Source of the DNA: Eustoma russellianum
Lineage: Eukaryota > Streptophyta > Magnoliopsida > Gentianales > Gentianaceae
Length of the DNA: 64,000 bases
Direction: 5' to 3'
Assembly (NCBI GenBank): GCA_036186865.1
Contig: AP025062.1
Location: forward strand, 25,917,437 to 25,981,436
Shown piece after piece: positions 47,426-58,319 of the stretch. A model generated the notes under the pieces. The model was not told the DNA's origin and did no database searches. It worked only from the letters and a program-made list of their open reading frames with translations. Numbering within the stretch: the stretch's first letter is position 1; every line of letters begins with the position of its first letter. Position numbers and translations under genes: made by a program.

Positions 47426-47763
47426 TGTGTAGGAGACTAGTTGGTTAGCTCAATTGTATTTGTAACACGTGTGTAATAACACGTGTGTAATTTGTTTTCT
47501 AGGAGATTCCATTGATGCTGTATATAAATCAAAGCTATTGTAGACGAAAAGCAATTCTGGAAATATCAAAATAAAAGTTTTCCCAGTTACGGTTTCTTCC
47601 TTCTTGTGTTATCTCTGGTGCAAGTTGTTGGCGCCAATTTTACAATTCAATTTTTTCTTTACTTTGATTCATTGGATTGTTGTCTATTGTGTTGATCATT
47701 CATTCTAGTAGACATGATATTTGATCCTACACAAGTTCTTGATGTAATTCGAAGATTTTATCA
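47426..47763 (+). repeat. Copia G 5' LTR with promoter signals
   Basis: Ends TTTATCA directly before the primer site. The start is not certain (TGTGTAGG at 47426 or TGCTGTG at 47423). Two G-boxes CACGTG (47466-47471 and 47480-47485) lie in a 14-bp tandem repeat. A TATA box TATATAAAT is at 47521-47529 and a poly-A signal AATAAA at 47570-47575, which gives a normal U3-R-U5 order. Confidence 0.78.
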
Positions 47764-47775
47764 TGGTATCAGAGC
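47764..47775 (+). promoter_or_regulatory. Copia G primer-binding site
   Basis: TGGTATCAGAGC, complementary to initiator tRNA-Met, immediately after the LTR. Confidence 0.92.
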
Positions 47776-47893
47776 GTACATCTTGGAACTCTTCTTGAAT
47801 TTCTTTTCGTGTCTGTTCATATTTGTTGTTGTGGTTGATTTTTGATCTATACATCCCCTCTCTCATTCGAGTTATTGAGATTTCATTACTGAT

Positions 47894-49020
47894 ATGGCAT
47901 CTTCGTCGAATAATTCAAGGAATACCGTTCATCAAGGACAAGAAAGTCCTATGGCTAATCCTCTGTATTTGCATCCGAATGATAGTCCTGCTATCATTCT
48001 TGCTCAACCTCCACTTAATCCGCATAACTATCATTCGTGGAGCAGAATTTTTGAAATGGCGTTTGCTAATCAAGAATAAACTTGGATTTATAGACGGTTC
48101 TATCCCTGCACCGAGACCAAATGATCCTCAGTATCAGACATGGAGACAGGTTAACTCTATGGTTCATTCTTGGATCATGAACTGTGTATCTCCTTCCATT
48201 GCATAGAGTGTGATGTGGTATGACACTGCTTATGAGGTATGGTCTGATCTTAAACTTAGATATGGTAATGTTGATCCTTTCAGGTTGTCTGATTTGTTGG
48301 AAAAATTTTATGCTATTAAGCAAGAAGAATCCTCTCTGAATGATTATTTTACTAAACTAAAAGTGGTTTGGGAGGAGATGATGGCTCTTAGACTAGTACC
48401 TAAATGCATATGCCTTGGTTGTACTTGTGATGTGGCTGCAAAGCCTTTGTGCAAAGTGACTATGTAATAAAGTTTGTTAAAGGACTAAATGAAGAATATG
48501 AGCCAGTTAAATCTCAGGTTTTCGTTATGACTCCATTACCCGACATTAACACTGCTTTCTCCATGGAAATTAAGTATGAGAGAAAGGTTAACAACATGGA
48601 TGGACATGGTTCGTTTACTAATAATCCCACTGCAATGATGATGGATGGGAATGATAGTGACAGTGTGATGGCTAATGCATTTGTTTATAGAGGACAAACA
48701 GGCGGTTACAGGAGAGGCAGTGGTAGATTTTTTTCAGAAGGAAACAGAAAGCCACAATGCACTCATTGTAGAATGGTAGGACATACGGTGGATAGATGCA
48801 TTATGAAGCATGGTTTCCCTCCTAGCTTTAAGTTCAAGAATCAGACTAACATGGTGGAGGTGGCTGAGTCTGACTTTGAGAGCCAACAACATGATCACAA
48901 TGATAAGGCCTTTCAAGCTCCTATGCTTACTTTTGAACAGACACAAAAACTACTGAGTTGGTTGAACAGGAATGATGATAACCAGCTGCCAACAGTGCCC
49001 AGCACTGGAGTCCAAGGAGC
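47894..49020 (+). pseudogene. Copia G gag
   Basis: The ATG at 47894 (MASSSNNSR) starts the typical N-terminus (PLYLHPNDSP, NPHNYHSWSR). A frameshift near 48077 moves to LLIKNKLGFIDGS; stops follow near 48206 and 48467; the frame from 48449 carries DYVIKFVKGLNEEYEPVKSQ and a zinc-knuckle-like CTHCRMVGHTVDRC. Good homology to Copia F gag. Confidence 0.87.
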
Positions 49021-50420
49021 TATTACGTCAGCCCAAGCTGTTAATATGAAAGGTACTGATTGCATTGATAATAATAACATATGGATCCTTGATTCACGAG
49101 CTACACATCATGTTACACATTGTCTTAATCAATTTCATTCATATAAGCCCATTGAGAATGTCTTAACCAACCTGACAAATGGCTCTTCTGTGTCTGCCAC
49201 TCACATTGGCACTGCCATGATTAACACCTGTCTGTTGTGCATGATGTCCTTTATGTGCCTGAATTCAGTTTTAACTTACTATCCCTCAGTAAACTCACTC
49301 TTGATCCTTCTTTGTCTGTAAATTTTGTTGGTGCCTGTTGTTTGATCCAGGATCAGTTGTCTAAGAGGATGATTGGTTCAGCTGAAAAGAGAAATGGACT
49401 CTACTATCTGAATGGAACTGTCACATCTGCTGTGCCTTTTACTAAGCCTTCTAATTCTATCTCTGTCAATAACCTTGTTGGTCTGCCTGACTCTCCATCC
49501 TTACTTTGGCATTACAGGCTTGGGCATTTATCTCTCTCAAGGATGAAGGAAGCTCACAAGCTTGATAGCTATGTACTAGTTCATGATAAAACTGATGTTT
49601 GTACAATTTGCCCCCTAGCCAGAATGAAAAGGACTCCATTCCCAGTGTCTGAGTCTGTATCTTTTAAGCCTTTTCAGTTGATTCATGTTGATATCTGGGG
49701 GCCTTATAGGCACCCCACCATGTATGGACAGAGATGTTTCCTCACAATTGTTGATGACTACACACGTTATACTTGGATTTATTTGCTCAAAAATAAGTCA
49801 GAAGCTAGACTTGTCACTCAGAGTTTCTGTGAGTTTGTTTTCACCCAGTTTGCGGCCAACATAAAATTCTTGAGGAGTGACAATGGGCAAGAGTTTAAAA
49901 TGGACCCTTATTATATGAAAAAGGACATCATTCATCAAACTTCATGTATCAACACTCCACAACAAAATGGGGTGATTGAGAGAAAACACCAACACATCTT
50001 AAATGTTGCTAGGGATTTGAGGTTTCAAGCCAACTAACCTATAGATATCTGGGAGTTTTGTGTTCAATACGCTGCCTACTTGGTTAACATCCTACCAACT
50101 CCTCTCTTGAAACATTCCTGTCCTTATACTATGTTGTATGTAACCAAACCTGATTATAAAAATCTCAATGTATTTTGTTGTCTAGCCTTTGCTTCAGATA
50201 CAAATCCTCATAAAGCCAAATTTGCTCCCAGATCAATTTCTTCAATATATCTTGGACTTCCTCACTCTACAAAAGGCTATATTCTGCTCAATTTAACCAC
50301 CAGAAAAGTCTTCATCTCAAGGGATGTTCAGTTTCATGAGCGTACCTTTCCTTATTCTTCTGACCCCAAGCAACAACCTTGCTCCTCTGATGTGCATTCA
50401 TCACCCAATATCTAGTTACC
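49021..50420 (+). pseudogene. Copia G pol: protease and integrase
   Basis: The protease site reads WILDSRATHHV, with glycine of D-S-G replaced by arginine, which should abolish activity. After a frameshift the frame 49237-50037 is well kept: LYVPEFSFNLLSLSKL, LLWHYRLGHLS, CTICPLARMKRTPFP and the integrase triad HVDIWGPY, RSDNGQEF, NGVIERKH. A stop at 50035-50037 separates the integrase C-terminal part (50080-50415, FLGLPHSTKGY-like). Confidence 0.88.
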
Positions 50421-51751
50421 AACCACACCCCATCCTCAGAATGTCAATACCAAATCCTCCTTTTATTAACCCTCCAACCTCGGAAAGTCATCATTCAATC
50501 TCAGAACATCTACCCAACGGTGAGCTGTCTGGGGCTCCAAACACACCAGCTGTCGAACAATCTGCTGCACCTACTGACAATGTGTTAAATTCTGATGAGT
50601 CCATACATAGTGCATCCCCAAATGACATTTCACATCCTCAAGGCACTATAGTAATCATTCTACCCATATAGGTTCTTTTACGCTCTAATAGACAGAGGCA
50701 TCCACCAAGTTATCTAAATGATTATTATTGTAATTTGTTGCATTCACCTCATTCTTATCCATTATTTACTGTTCCATGTTCTACTCCATGCCCTATTGAG
50801 ACATACATCACATTTGATGCATTAGCTTCTAATCATAGAACACATGCTCTTAGTATCAGTTTGCAACAAGAACCTTCATCTTATCAGCAGGCTGCCATGT
50901 CAACTCACTGGCAAGAGGCAATGCAACAGGAACTGTCTGCTTTAGAAGCCAACCATACCTGGTCTTTAGTTACTTTACCCCCTGGCAAGACTCTCATAGG
51001 CTGCAAATGGGTTTATAAAGTGAGGCATAAGTCAGATGGTAGCATTGAGAGGTACAAGGTCCGGCTTGTGGCAAAGAGCTATACCCAGCAGCCTGGGATT
51101 GATTATACTGAGACTTTTTCCCCTATTGCAAAAATGACCACGGTTAGGTAGCTCCTGGCATTAGCTGCAGTCAAACAGTGGCATGTGCATCAACTGGACG
51201 TTAACAATGCCTTCTTACATGGTGACCTTGATAAGGAAATATACATGATTGTTCCAGAAGGCTACTCTACTGTGCCCCCTCATACTGTTTGCAGGTTACA
51301 CAAATCACTATATGGACTCAAACAAGCTAGTAGGCAGTGGAATGCTAAACTTACTGCTTTTTTGCACAGCCAACGTTATGTTCAATCCAAAAATGATTAT
51401 ACAATGTTTGTGAGATAGACATCTAATGCCTTTTCAGTGCTTCTTATATATGTGGATGATATCATTGTGGCAAGTAATTCACTAGATGCCATCACTTCTC
51501 TTAAAGCCACATTACATCAGACATTTAAGATCAAAGATCTAGGATCTCTCAAATACTTTCTAGGTTTGGAGGTTGCTAGGTCCCGGGGGGATTTCAATAT
51601 GCCAGAAAAAATATGCTGTAAAGCTAATAGAAGAAGCTGGCTTTCTGGGGGCTAATCCTGTCAGTACTCCTATGGAACAACACCTTAAAATTTCACACAA
51701 TGATTCTCCCATAGCTGGGATGTATCTGGATATAGAAGGCTGATAGGCAAG
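50421..51751 (+). pseudogene. Copia G pol: linker and reverse transcriptase
   Basis: Frames 50735-51151 (TWSLVTLPPGKTLIGCKWVYK, split here as TWSLVTLPPG and GCKWVYK), 51185-51418 (HQLDVNNAFLHGDL, SLYGLKQASRQW) and 51437-51655 (LLIYVDDIIVAS, LGSLKYFLGLEVA). The catalytic YVDD is intact. Stops at about 51149 and 51416 and a frameshift near 51600. The gene ends at 51751, where the gypsy LTR enters. Confidence 0.88.
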
Positions 51752-52121
51752 TGTAGCGCCCCGCTCCCGAGCCCTAGCCTCGGGACAGTGCACCCGCCGT
51801 ATCTTGCTAAGGAGAATACAAGGCGTCAAATCAATCTCTTACATATCAGAAATGACGTAAAAATTTTTCTCGCGGAAACGTAAATCATAACTTAAATTAA
51901 CTCCAATAATTGTCATTACATTACTGAATAAAAATTCTGATAATAAAAGTAATAAAGAAGTCTGTGAAAATCCCCAAAAGATAACTACGAAAAATCAGCT
52001 GCAGCGTCCCCCTCGTATCCTAGCTGCAGCTATCAACCAGTCCACTCAGCTATGTCCGTCATGTCCTCAACAAAGATGTGCTCGTAGTCCTCATCCGGCT
52101 CATCTGGGAAGTAGGGGCTGA
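51752..52121 (-). mobile_element. End of a gypsy LTR, minus strand, inserted in Copia G
   Basis: Starts TGTAGCGCCCCGC, the reverse complement of the gypsy LTR end. It carries the terminal hairpins (51765-51785 and 51799-51819) and, on the minus strand, an acceptor-like CTTCCCAG at about 52108-52101. After about 370 bp it is interrupted by a plus-strand gypsy LTR start at 52122. The rest probably lies beyond the window. Confidence 0.82.
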
Positions 52122-53455
52122 TGTTACAACCGGTGAAAAATAAATAAATAAATGATAGTAGGTAGAAGATAAAGATAAAAGGAAAGAAAATTAAAAAGGA
52201 GAGATAAAGGAATAGTAATAAAATAAAGATAGAGATAAATACAAACTAAATGGTAATTAAAGTTACATTAGGAAACCTAAATCAAAATCTAATGGGAAAA
52301 CCTAAAATCTACCCTAACTCTCCCCCACTATATATCTATATATGCGCATAACACAACAAACATAAACCCCCAGCCGCTATTCTCCCAATTGCACACAAGA
52401 AATCGGCTGCAACACACACGCACAAGAAGAAAAAAAAGAAAATAGAAGAAAGAGAGGGAAAGAAAAGAAGAAGGTAGCGCAGTCTCCACACCCGAGTTTC
52501 GATCCGTCTAGATCATTTGTTTTAGCGTCAATCGAGGTGGGTGCCTCTTCCCCCTCAAATGGGTATAATACAAGCATGCTTTGATGATATATTTATGTGA
52601 TTCGTTGTTTTTATTTGTTTAAGATATTAATTTTGCATATGTTTTATATGACAAAACATGAGATGATTTGTTTATGCCTGCTACATGCGTGTATGTGTAT
52701 GGATTTGGTGGTAAGATTGTGTTAGATTAAAAATACCCTCAAATTAATCCAAAAGATCAGAAATTTTTCATAATTGGAGTTGTTTAAAATTGCGTTTTGG
52801 CCTTAGAATAGGTTCATCTAGCCCGAAATAGGTTGGGATTAGGATGGAAGTCGAAAAACAGGTTTGATAGACGCGTTTCAGGGGGTGTCACGTGGGGCCC
52901 ACGCGCGGCCCCTGACGGCGCGTCCGGACACATGATGATGTGTCCACTTCCAAACGATGTGTCTCGTTATAACGAGTCCAATGCAACTGGTTTGAGGTCA
53001 ATCGGAGTTAAAACGAAGATTTTATGGAGGTTAGAAGGAAATAGAATTTAAAAAAAATAAAAAAAAAGGAAAATGCTATTGGACCCGCCAGGCTGCCGGA
53101 CCGAACCGGATGGCCAGCGGACCGGACCAGGTAGCAGGCCGGCCCAAACAAAAAATAAAAAAAATCTGAAAATTTATTTCTGAAATGAATAAATAATAAA
53201 TAATTAATTAAAATTAGTTTAAAATTCCAAAAAAATATATTTAATTATCAAAAAATTCTAAAAAAATTTCAGAAAATATAAAAGGTTAAAATTAAATTAT
53301 TTCCACTTATTTTCTGAATTTTGGTTAAATGTATGTAATTAAAAATAATTAGTGATAAATAGAATTAAATAGGGAAAAATAGGGAAAATTAGTAGAAAAT
53401 TTTAGAAAAGTAATACAAGCTAAGGAAAAATAAGGGTAATGCTAAATAACAACTT
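52122..53455 (+). mobile_element. Start of a gypsy LTR, plus strand, interrupted by LINE J
   Basis: TGTTACAACCGG is the LTR start signature shared with gypsy D. A leader-like stretch (about 52370-52560) with purine-rich and CGAGGTGGGT sequence follows, then GC-rich and A/T-rich tracts. It is not closely related to D outside the ends. The right part is cut by LINE J; the boundary near 53455 is approximate. Confidence 0.68.
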
Positions 53456-53705
53456 TTCAATATTTGTAAAATTTACAAAACCAAATATTGAGTGCCGGAG
53501 TTTGTGAGGATGGGAGTACGGGCCTAAGGCGATTGTGTTTTTGCAAATATATGAACATGTCGAGTGGCGATCATGGCGATTAGGTCGGCCGGCGGCGGTA
53601 GCCCCGGTCGACATTGCGTTTTCTTCTATTCTCAGATATTTTTCATCCGTTACTACCCATTCTCTTCCTCTCTTCTTCGCAAAAATCAATCCTTTACTGT
53701 CAATA

Positions 53706-55031
53706 ATGGCGGAGGCGGAACCTACAGAAAACCCTACGGGGTTGACGCAGAAAGAAAGCTTCGCTTCGCTATTCCATACGTCGACTTCGACCATTATTCC
53801 ACCGAAACGATACAAAAACATAAGGGGAGTCCAATGATATCATTTACAGATGATGAAATCTCTTCTCTAGCGGAACCATACAAATTCTCATTGGTTGGAA
53901 CCTTTTGGTATGGCAAGCCGCCGATCGCCACAATTCGTTCAACGATGGACATGATAGGCTTCACTGGTCCAGTGCAGGTGGGACTCTTAGACTCTACACA
54001 TGTGATACTGCATTTTAAGCATGAGCAAGATTAGTTGAGATGTTTTGCAAGGCAGAGTTGGATGATAGCAGGGAAGTACATGAGGGTTATTAAATAGACT
54101 CCAACATATGATCCTACTGTAGATGTCCTGATTGTACCAGTTTGGGTGTCCTTCCCAAGGGCTCCCGTTACATTATCACCAAAAATCTGCGCTGATGTAG
54201 ATTGGCAGGATGTTGGGCACGCCAATGAAGTTAGATACAGCAACATCGGAATCTCTTCTCCCTTCCGTCGCTCGTTTGTGTGTTGAAATTGATGTTTCGC
54301 AGGAACTTCCCACAAAAATATTTATTCATGTGTTAAACAGGGTGATTCAACAACAAGTAGTATATGAGGACTTGCCCTCATATTGTTCGAAGTGTTTCAG
54401 ATTAGGTCATAAGGCTACGGAATGCAAAAGTCATCATGAAGGAAATACCATCGATTTGCAACAACCCAAAGATACTATGCAGCAACTCAAAGATAATAAG
54501 AAGAAATCCAAGGAGGCTGCCTCTGGTCCATCCAAGGAGCAGCGATGGACTCCTATGAAGCTTCCAGCTTCGGTTCAGCAGTAGAACGATGCAACTATAC
54601 CATTATCAGCTTCACCAGATTTAACCACGACACGCATGGTATCGTATGTTCAGGATCTTGCCAGACTTCAGGGAGTTGATTACAGTTTCATTACGGATAT
54701 CTCTCACCCTCCACAGCCATTTTCTGTATCTGACAGTGAAATTATACCAGATCAATTGGAACAGCCGGACGTGCAGACTGAAGACAATTCGGTTGCAGCA
54801 GTTGTATCAGAGGTCCTTAATGAAATTATGCAGGCAGTTATCTCCTCAGATCATAGCCCTATTGGTGGTAATCAGGCAACTATACCCACAGATAGAAACA
54901 CAGACACTCCATTCCAAGCGCCACCCCGTCTTCTTCGTCGTCAACGTCGTCACTTAGAACCCTCTTCTCCACCACTCACAAGATCAAGGGCAACACTCTC
55001 TAACTCTTTTGATTGTTTATCAACTCAATGA
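53706..55031 (+). pseudogene. LINE J ORF1, DUF4283 and zinc knuckle, broken
   Basis: The ATG at 53706 (MAEAEPTENP) is the likely start. A frameshift near 53815, stops at 54032 and 54096 and another frameshift before 54210 disrupt the DUF4283 domain (FSLVGTFWYGKPP, VPVWVSFP). From 54210 the frame has DVSQELPTKIF, the CCHC knuckle CSKCFRLGHKATEC, RWTPMKLP, one stop at 54582 and an acidic tail ending RSRATLSNSF. The final TGA (55029-55031) overlaps the ORF2 ATG. Confidence 0.83.
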
Positions 55032-58000
55032 AGATTATGATTTGGAATGTCCGGGGTATTCGCACTTCACTACAGCGTCTCTTATCGTTATTACGTCGCT
55101 ATAATTTACATATCTTAGTTCTCATTGAACCTAAATTGAGGCCATCTTCGTTGGTGTCTTATCATTTAAAACTCGGTTTCACACAAGCAGTTTCTGTTTG
55201 CCATGATAAAATCTGGATTTTCTGGAGTGCAGGTTTTTTACGTTTGTAGGGGAACGTTTGAGGGTTCAAAATCATTCGATTCAATTTCAGTGGATCCCCA
55301 CAGACGATCGTTTTTACAGTACTTTTGTTTACGGCTTACATACTGTTACGTCACGTTGTCCTCTTTGGGAAGATATTATGTCAATACATTCTGAGATTGA
55401 TGTCCCTTGGCTATTAAGGGGAGATTTTAATACTTTTTTGTCATTAGACGAGCAAAAAGGACGATCTTCCCCTCCTCTCCGAACATTGCATGACTTTAAT
55501 GATTGTGTATCTTCATGTTCGCTTCAGCATATTAATTATCAAGGTTCGACGTTTACTTGGAGTGATGGAAGAGGCCTTGGCCGAGTTTGGCGGAGATTGG
55601 ATAGATACCTTTGCACGTCTAGTTTCTTTGATCTATTTACGACAGTCTCATATCAGCATCTTAGTCGCATAATATCGAATCATTGTCCCATCTATCTTGA
55701 ATGTTTAGCCGACAGATCTGGTCATACAGCTTCTTTTCGTTATCTGGACATATGGACCACTCATTCAGACTTTCATCATTTTGTTTCACACCACTGGCAA
55801 TCTTTTGACACGATAGGTGGTATGAAAGGGTTCTACAACAAACTTCGGCAGCTCAAGCAACATTTAAAGCAATGGAATAAGGATGTCTTTGGAAATATTT
55901 TTGATGCTATTGCACAGGCCGAAACAGAGACACTTCGCTGCGAGAGGGAGTATTATAATCGTCCCACTGATGAGTCCCGCGAGTTGTACCATCGCAGTAT
56001 GGCCTCCTTACTGAAACAGCAACATCGAGCTACACTATTCTGGAAGCAAAAAGCAAATGTAAAGTGGATGCAAGAGGGTGATGCCAACACACACTATTAT
56101 CATCAAATAGTCAAGGATAAACGACGTCGTCAGACAATTAGTAGAATAGTTGACTCTAGTGGCGTGGAATATCAAAATAATGTAGACATTGAGCAGCAGG
56201 CAGTTAATTACTATCAATCCTTATTTACAGCGGAACAATTGTCAGATCCATCATCTTTGCTCCAATATATTCCCACTATCTTAACGCAGGCAGATAATGA
56301 AACGTTGATGGCTTTGCTAGATCTCCAAGAAGTACAGAGTGCAGTTTGGGATCTAAGTCCTACCAGTGCAGCTGGCCCAGATGGATTCCCTGGTTCATTC
56401 TATCGTAAACTCTGGCCTATCATTAAAACTGATGTGCATAAAGTTGTCCAAGAATTCTTTCTTGGAGTGCGGCCACCTAATCAACTTGCGGCGTCTCTTA
56501 TTACTCTCATTCCAAAGGTATCAAATCCTCAATCGTTTAATGATTTCTGTCTTATTTGCTTGACTAACTTTTTGGCCAAAGTTATCACGCGTCTCTTAGC
56601 AACGTGTTTATCGGATTTTCTCCCACGACTCATATCTTCGGAACAGGCAGGATTTCTAAAGGGACGTGGTATTACTGATCATATTTTGTTAGCTCAAGAA
56701 ATGGTTCATATGCTAGATAAGCATGTTCATGGAGGTCATGTTATAGTTAAACTAGATATGGCAAAGGCTTTTGATATAGTGGATTGGACATATCTTCGTC
56801 AGCTTTTGCTGAAATTTGGATTGGATGCCAAGATTGTGCGGATTATCCTGAACAATCTATCGGCTACTCGATGCTCGGTACTCATCAATGGTAAGCCTGT
56901 GGGATTTTTCCTAATCACCCGAGGGGTCTAACAGGGAGATCCGTTATCACCATTGTTATTTATTTTGGCCTCAGTGGGTTTTTCTTGTGGCATTAATGCA
57001 TTAATACATTTGGGTGAATTATGGGGTTTTCAAGTGGGCCGTGTACCACAGGTATATCATTTGGGCTTTGCAGATGATTTGGTGGTCTTTCTGAATGGCA
57101 GTACATCTAACATGTAAAAGTTTCGTCATTTTTTGGATATCTATCAGTCAGCTTCAAGGCAATTAGTAAACTTTCACAAGAGTCAATTGGTGGTAGGGAA
57201 AAATGTGGTAGGACCACGAGTGGCGCAACAGCTTGGCATGCGTTTGGAGACTTTACCCATTAAGTATCTCGGGTCATTTTTACACAAGGGTATCAACCGT
57301 TCAGCATATTGTACAGCTCTATTAGAACATTTTGACAAGCGCCTTAATGCTTGGTCGTCAAAGTTGCTTTCCATGGCAGGTCAGGTGGTCCTTATGAAGT
57401 ATGTTTTGGCTATTATGCCAATACACATTATAGCAAGCTCAAGATTGCCTAAATGTGTCATAAACGTCTTGAATAGGAAAATGTCTTCTTTTTTATGGAA
57501 TGGTCGGCATCACTGGATGTCTTGGACCCAAGTTTTTCGACCCATTGAGAATGGAGGTTTGGGTATATGCAATTTAGAGTTGATTCAAAAAGTATATGAC
57601 GGGCACTTATTGTGGAAATATCACACCTCTGATTTGTTATGGTCTATATTTAGCCGAGCTAAATATGGCTGAAGGAGCGAGACTTATGCACATATTTATG
57701 ACTCATCTGTTTGGAAGCGCATTTGTGATATTCATAACTACATGCAGGATAATGTTGACTCTTCCCAGGATGGCTTTCACTGGGTTGCTGACCCGACTGG
57801 ACAATACACTATTAAGTCAGCCTATTCATTGTTACATTCGTAATCCCCTTTATTTTCTTTCTCAAAACATATTTGGTGGTCCACATCACCCCCGGGGGTT
57901 AAATTGTTTTTGTGGCGTTTATGGTGTCATTCTCTTCCATTGACAAATAATCTTCGAGCATGGCAGGCAATCTATCCATCACAATGTGTTTTCTGTTTAA

Positions 58001-58234
58001 CGCAGTCGGATACTAGAGATCATATATTTTTGCATTGCCCAGCAGTCAAGTCAACGTGAATTCAAGTAGCAACCTTGTTCTTGGGCCCTATGCCACATCA
58101 CACTACTATCCAAGCTTATCTGTATTGCTGGTGGCGTCAAGCTTCGGCTGCTACAATACAGGATCATTTACTGGTGGTGGTCCCAGCATTAGTTGCTTGG
58201 GTTATTTGGAAAGAGTATACCTCCATCAAGTTTG
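55028..58234 (+). pseudogene. LINE J ORF2, endonuclease and reverse transcriptase, broken
   Basis: The ATG at 55028 opens the endonuclease (MKIMIWNVRGIR, LIEPKLRP; after a frameshift at a T run near 55235: LLRGDFNTFLS, and SNHCPI where SDHCPI is usual, so the catalytic aspartate is replaced). The reverse transcriptase is open from 55258 to 56931 (SPTSAAGPDGFPGSFY, LIPKV, EQAGFLKGRGI, LDMAKAFDIVDW), a stop at 56929 precedes QGDPLSPLLF, and the catalytic FADDLVVF is at about 57067. Further stops at 57115 and 57670. The C-terminal zf-RVT (FLWRLWCHSLPLTNNL, CVFC...DHIFLHCP) is recognisable to 58050. The last readable residues (WVIWKEYTS) are cut by Sirevirus K. Confidence 0.87.
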
Positions 58235-58276
58235 TGTAGAAATAAGAGGGTTTGAGTGATTTCAAAATAAGAAACG

Positions 58277-58319
<43 letters not shown>

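Larger units (their letters stand above)
47426..51751 (+). mobile_element. Copia G: Ty1/copia element, cut on the right by a gypsy insertion
   Basis: 5' LTR (about 47426-47763), primer site, gag, protease, integrase and reverse transcriptase up to the SYRRLIGK-type block, where a minus-strand gypsy LTR begins (51752). RNase H and the 3' LTR must lie to the right of the window if they survive. There are more than six frame breaks. Related to Copia F in gag and pol. Confidence 0.88.
53456..58234 (+). mobile_element. LINE J: L1-type element with ORF1 and ORF2, cut by Sirevirus K
   Basis: Contains ORF1 (DUF4283, CCHC) and ORF2 (endonuclease, reverse transcriptase, zf-RVT) in plant L1 order. The 5' end is uncertain, between about 53456 and 53565; a 33-bp inverted repeat (53458-53490) lies near it. 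The 3' end, tail and TSD are to the right of the Sirevirus insertion, outside the window. Several stops and frameshifts in both ORFs. It is a relative of LINE E. Confidence 0.85.
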
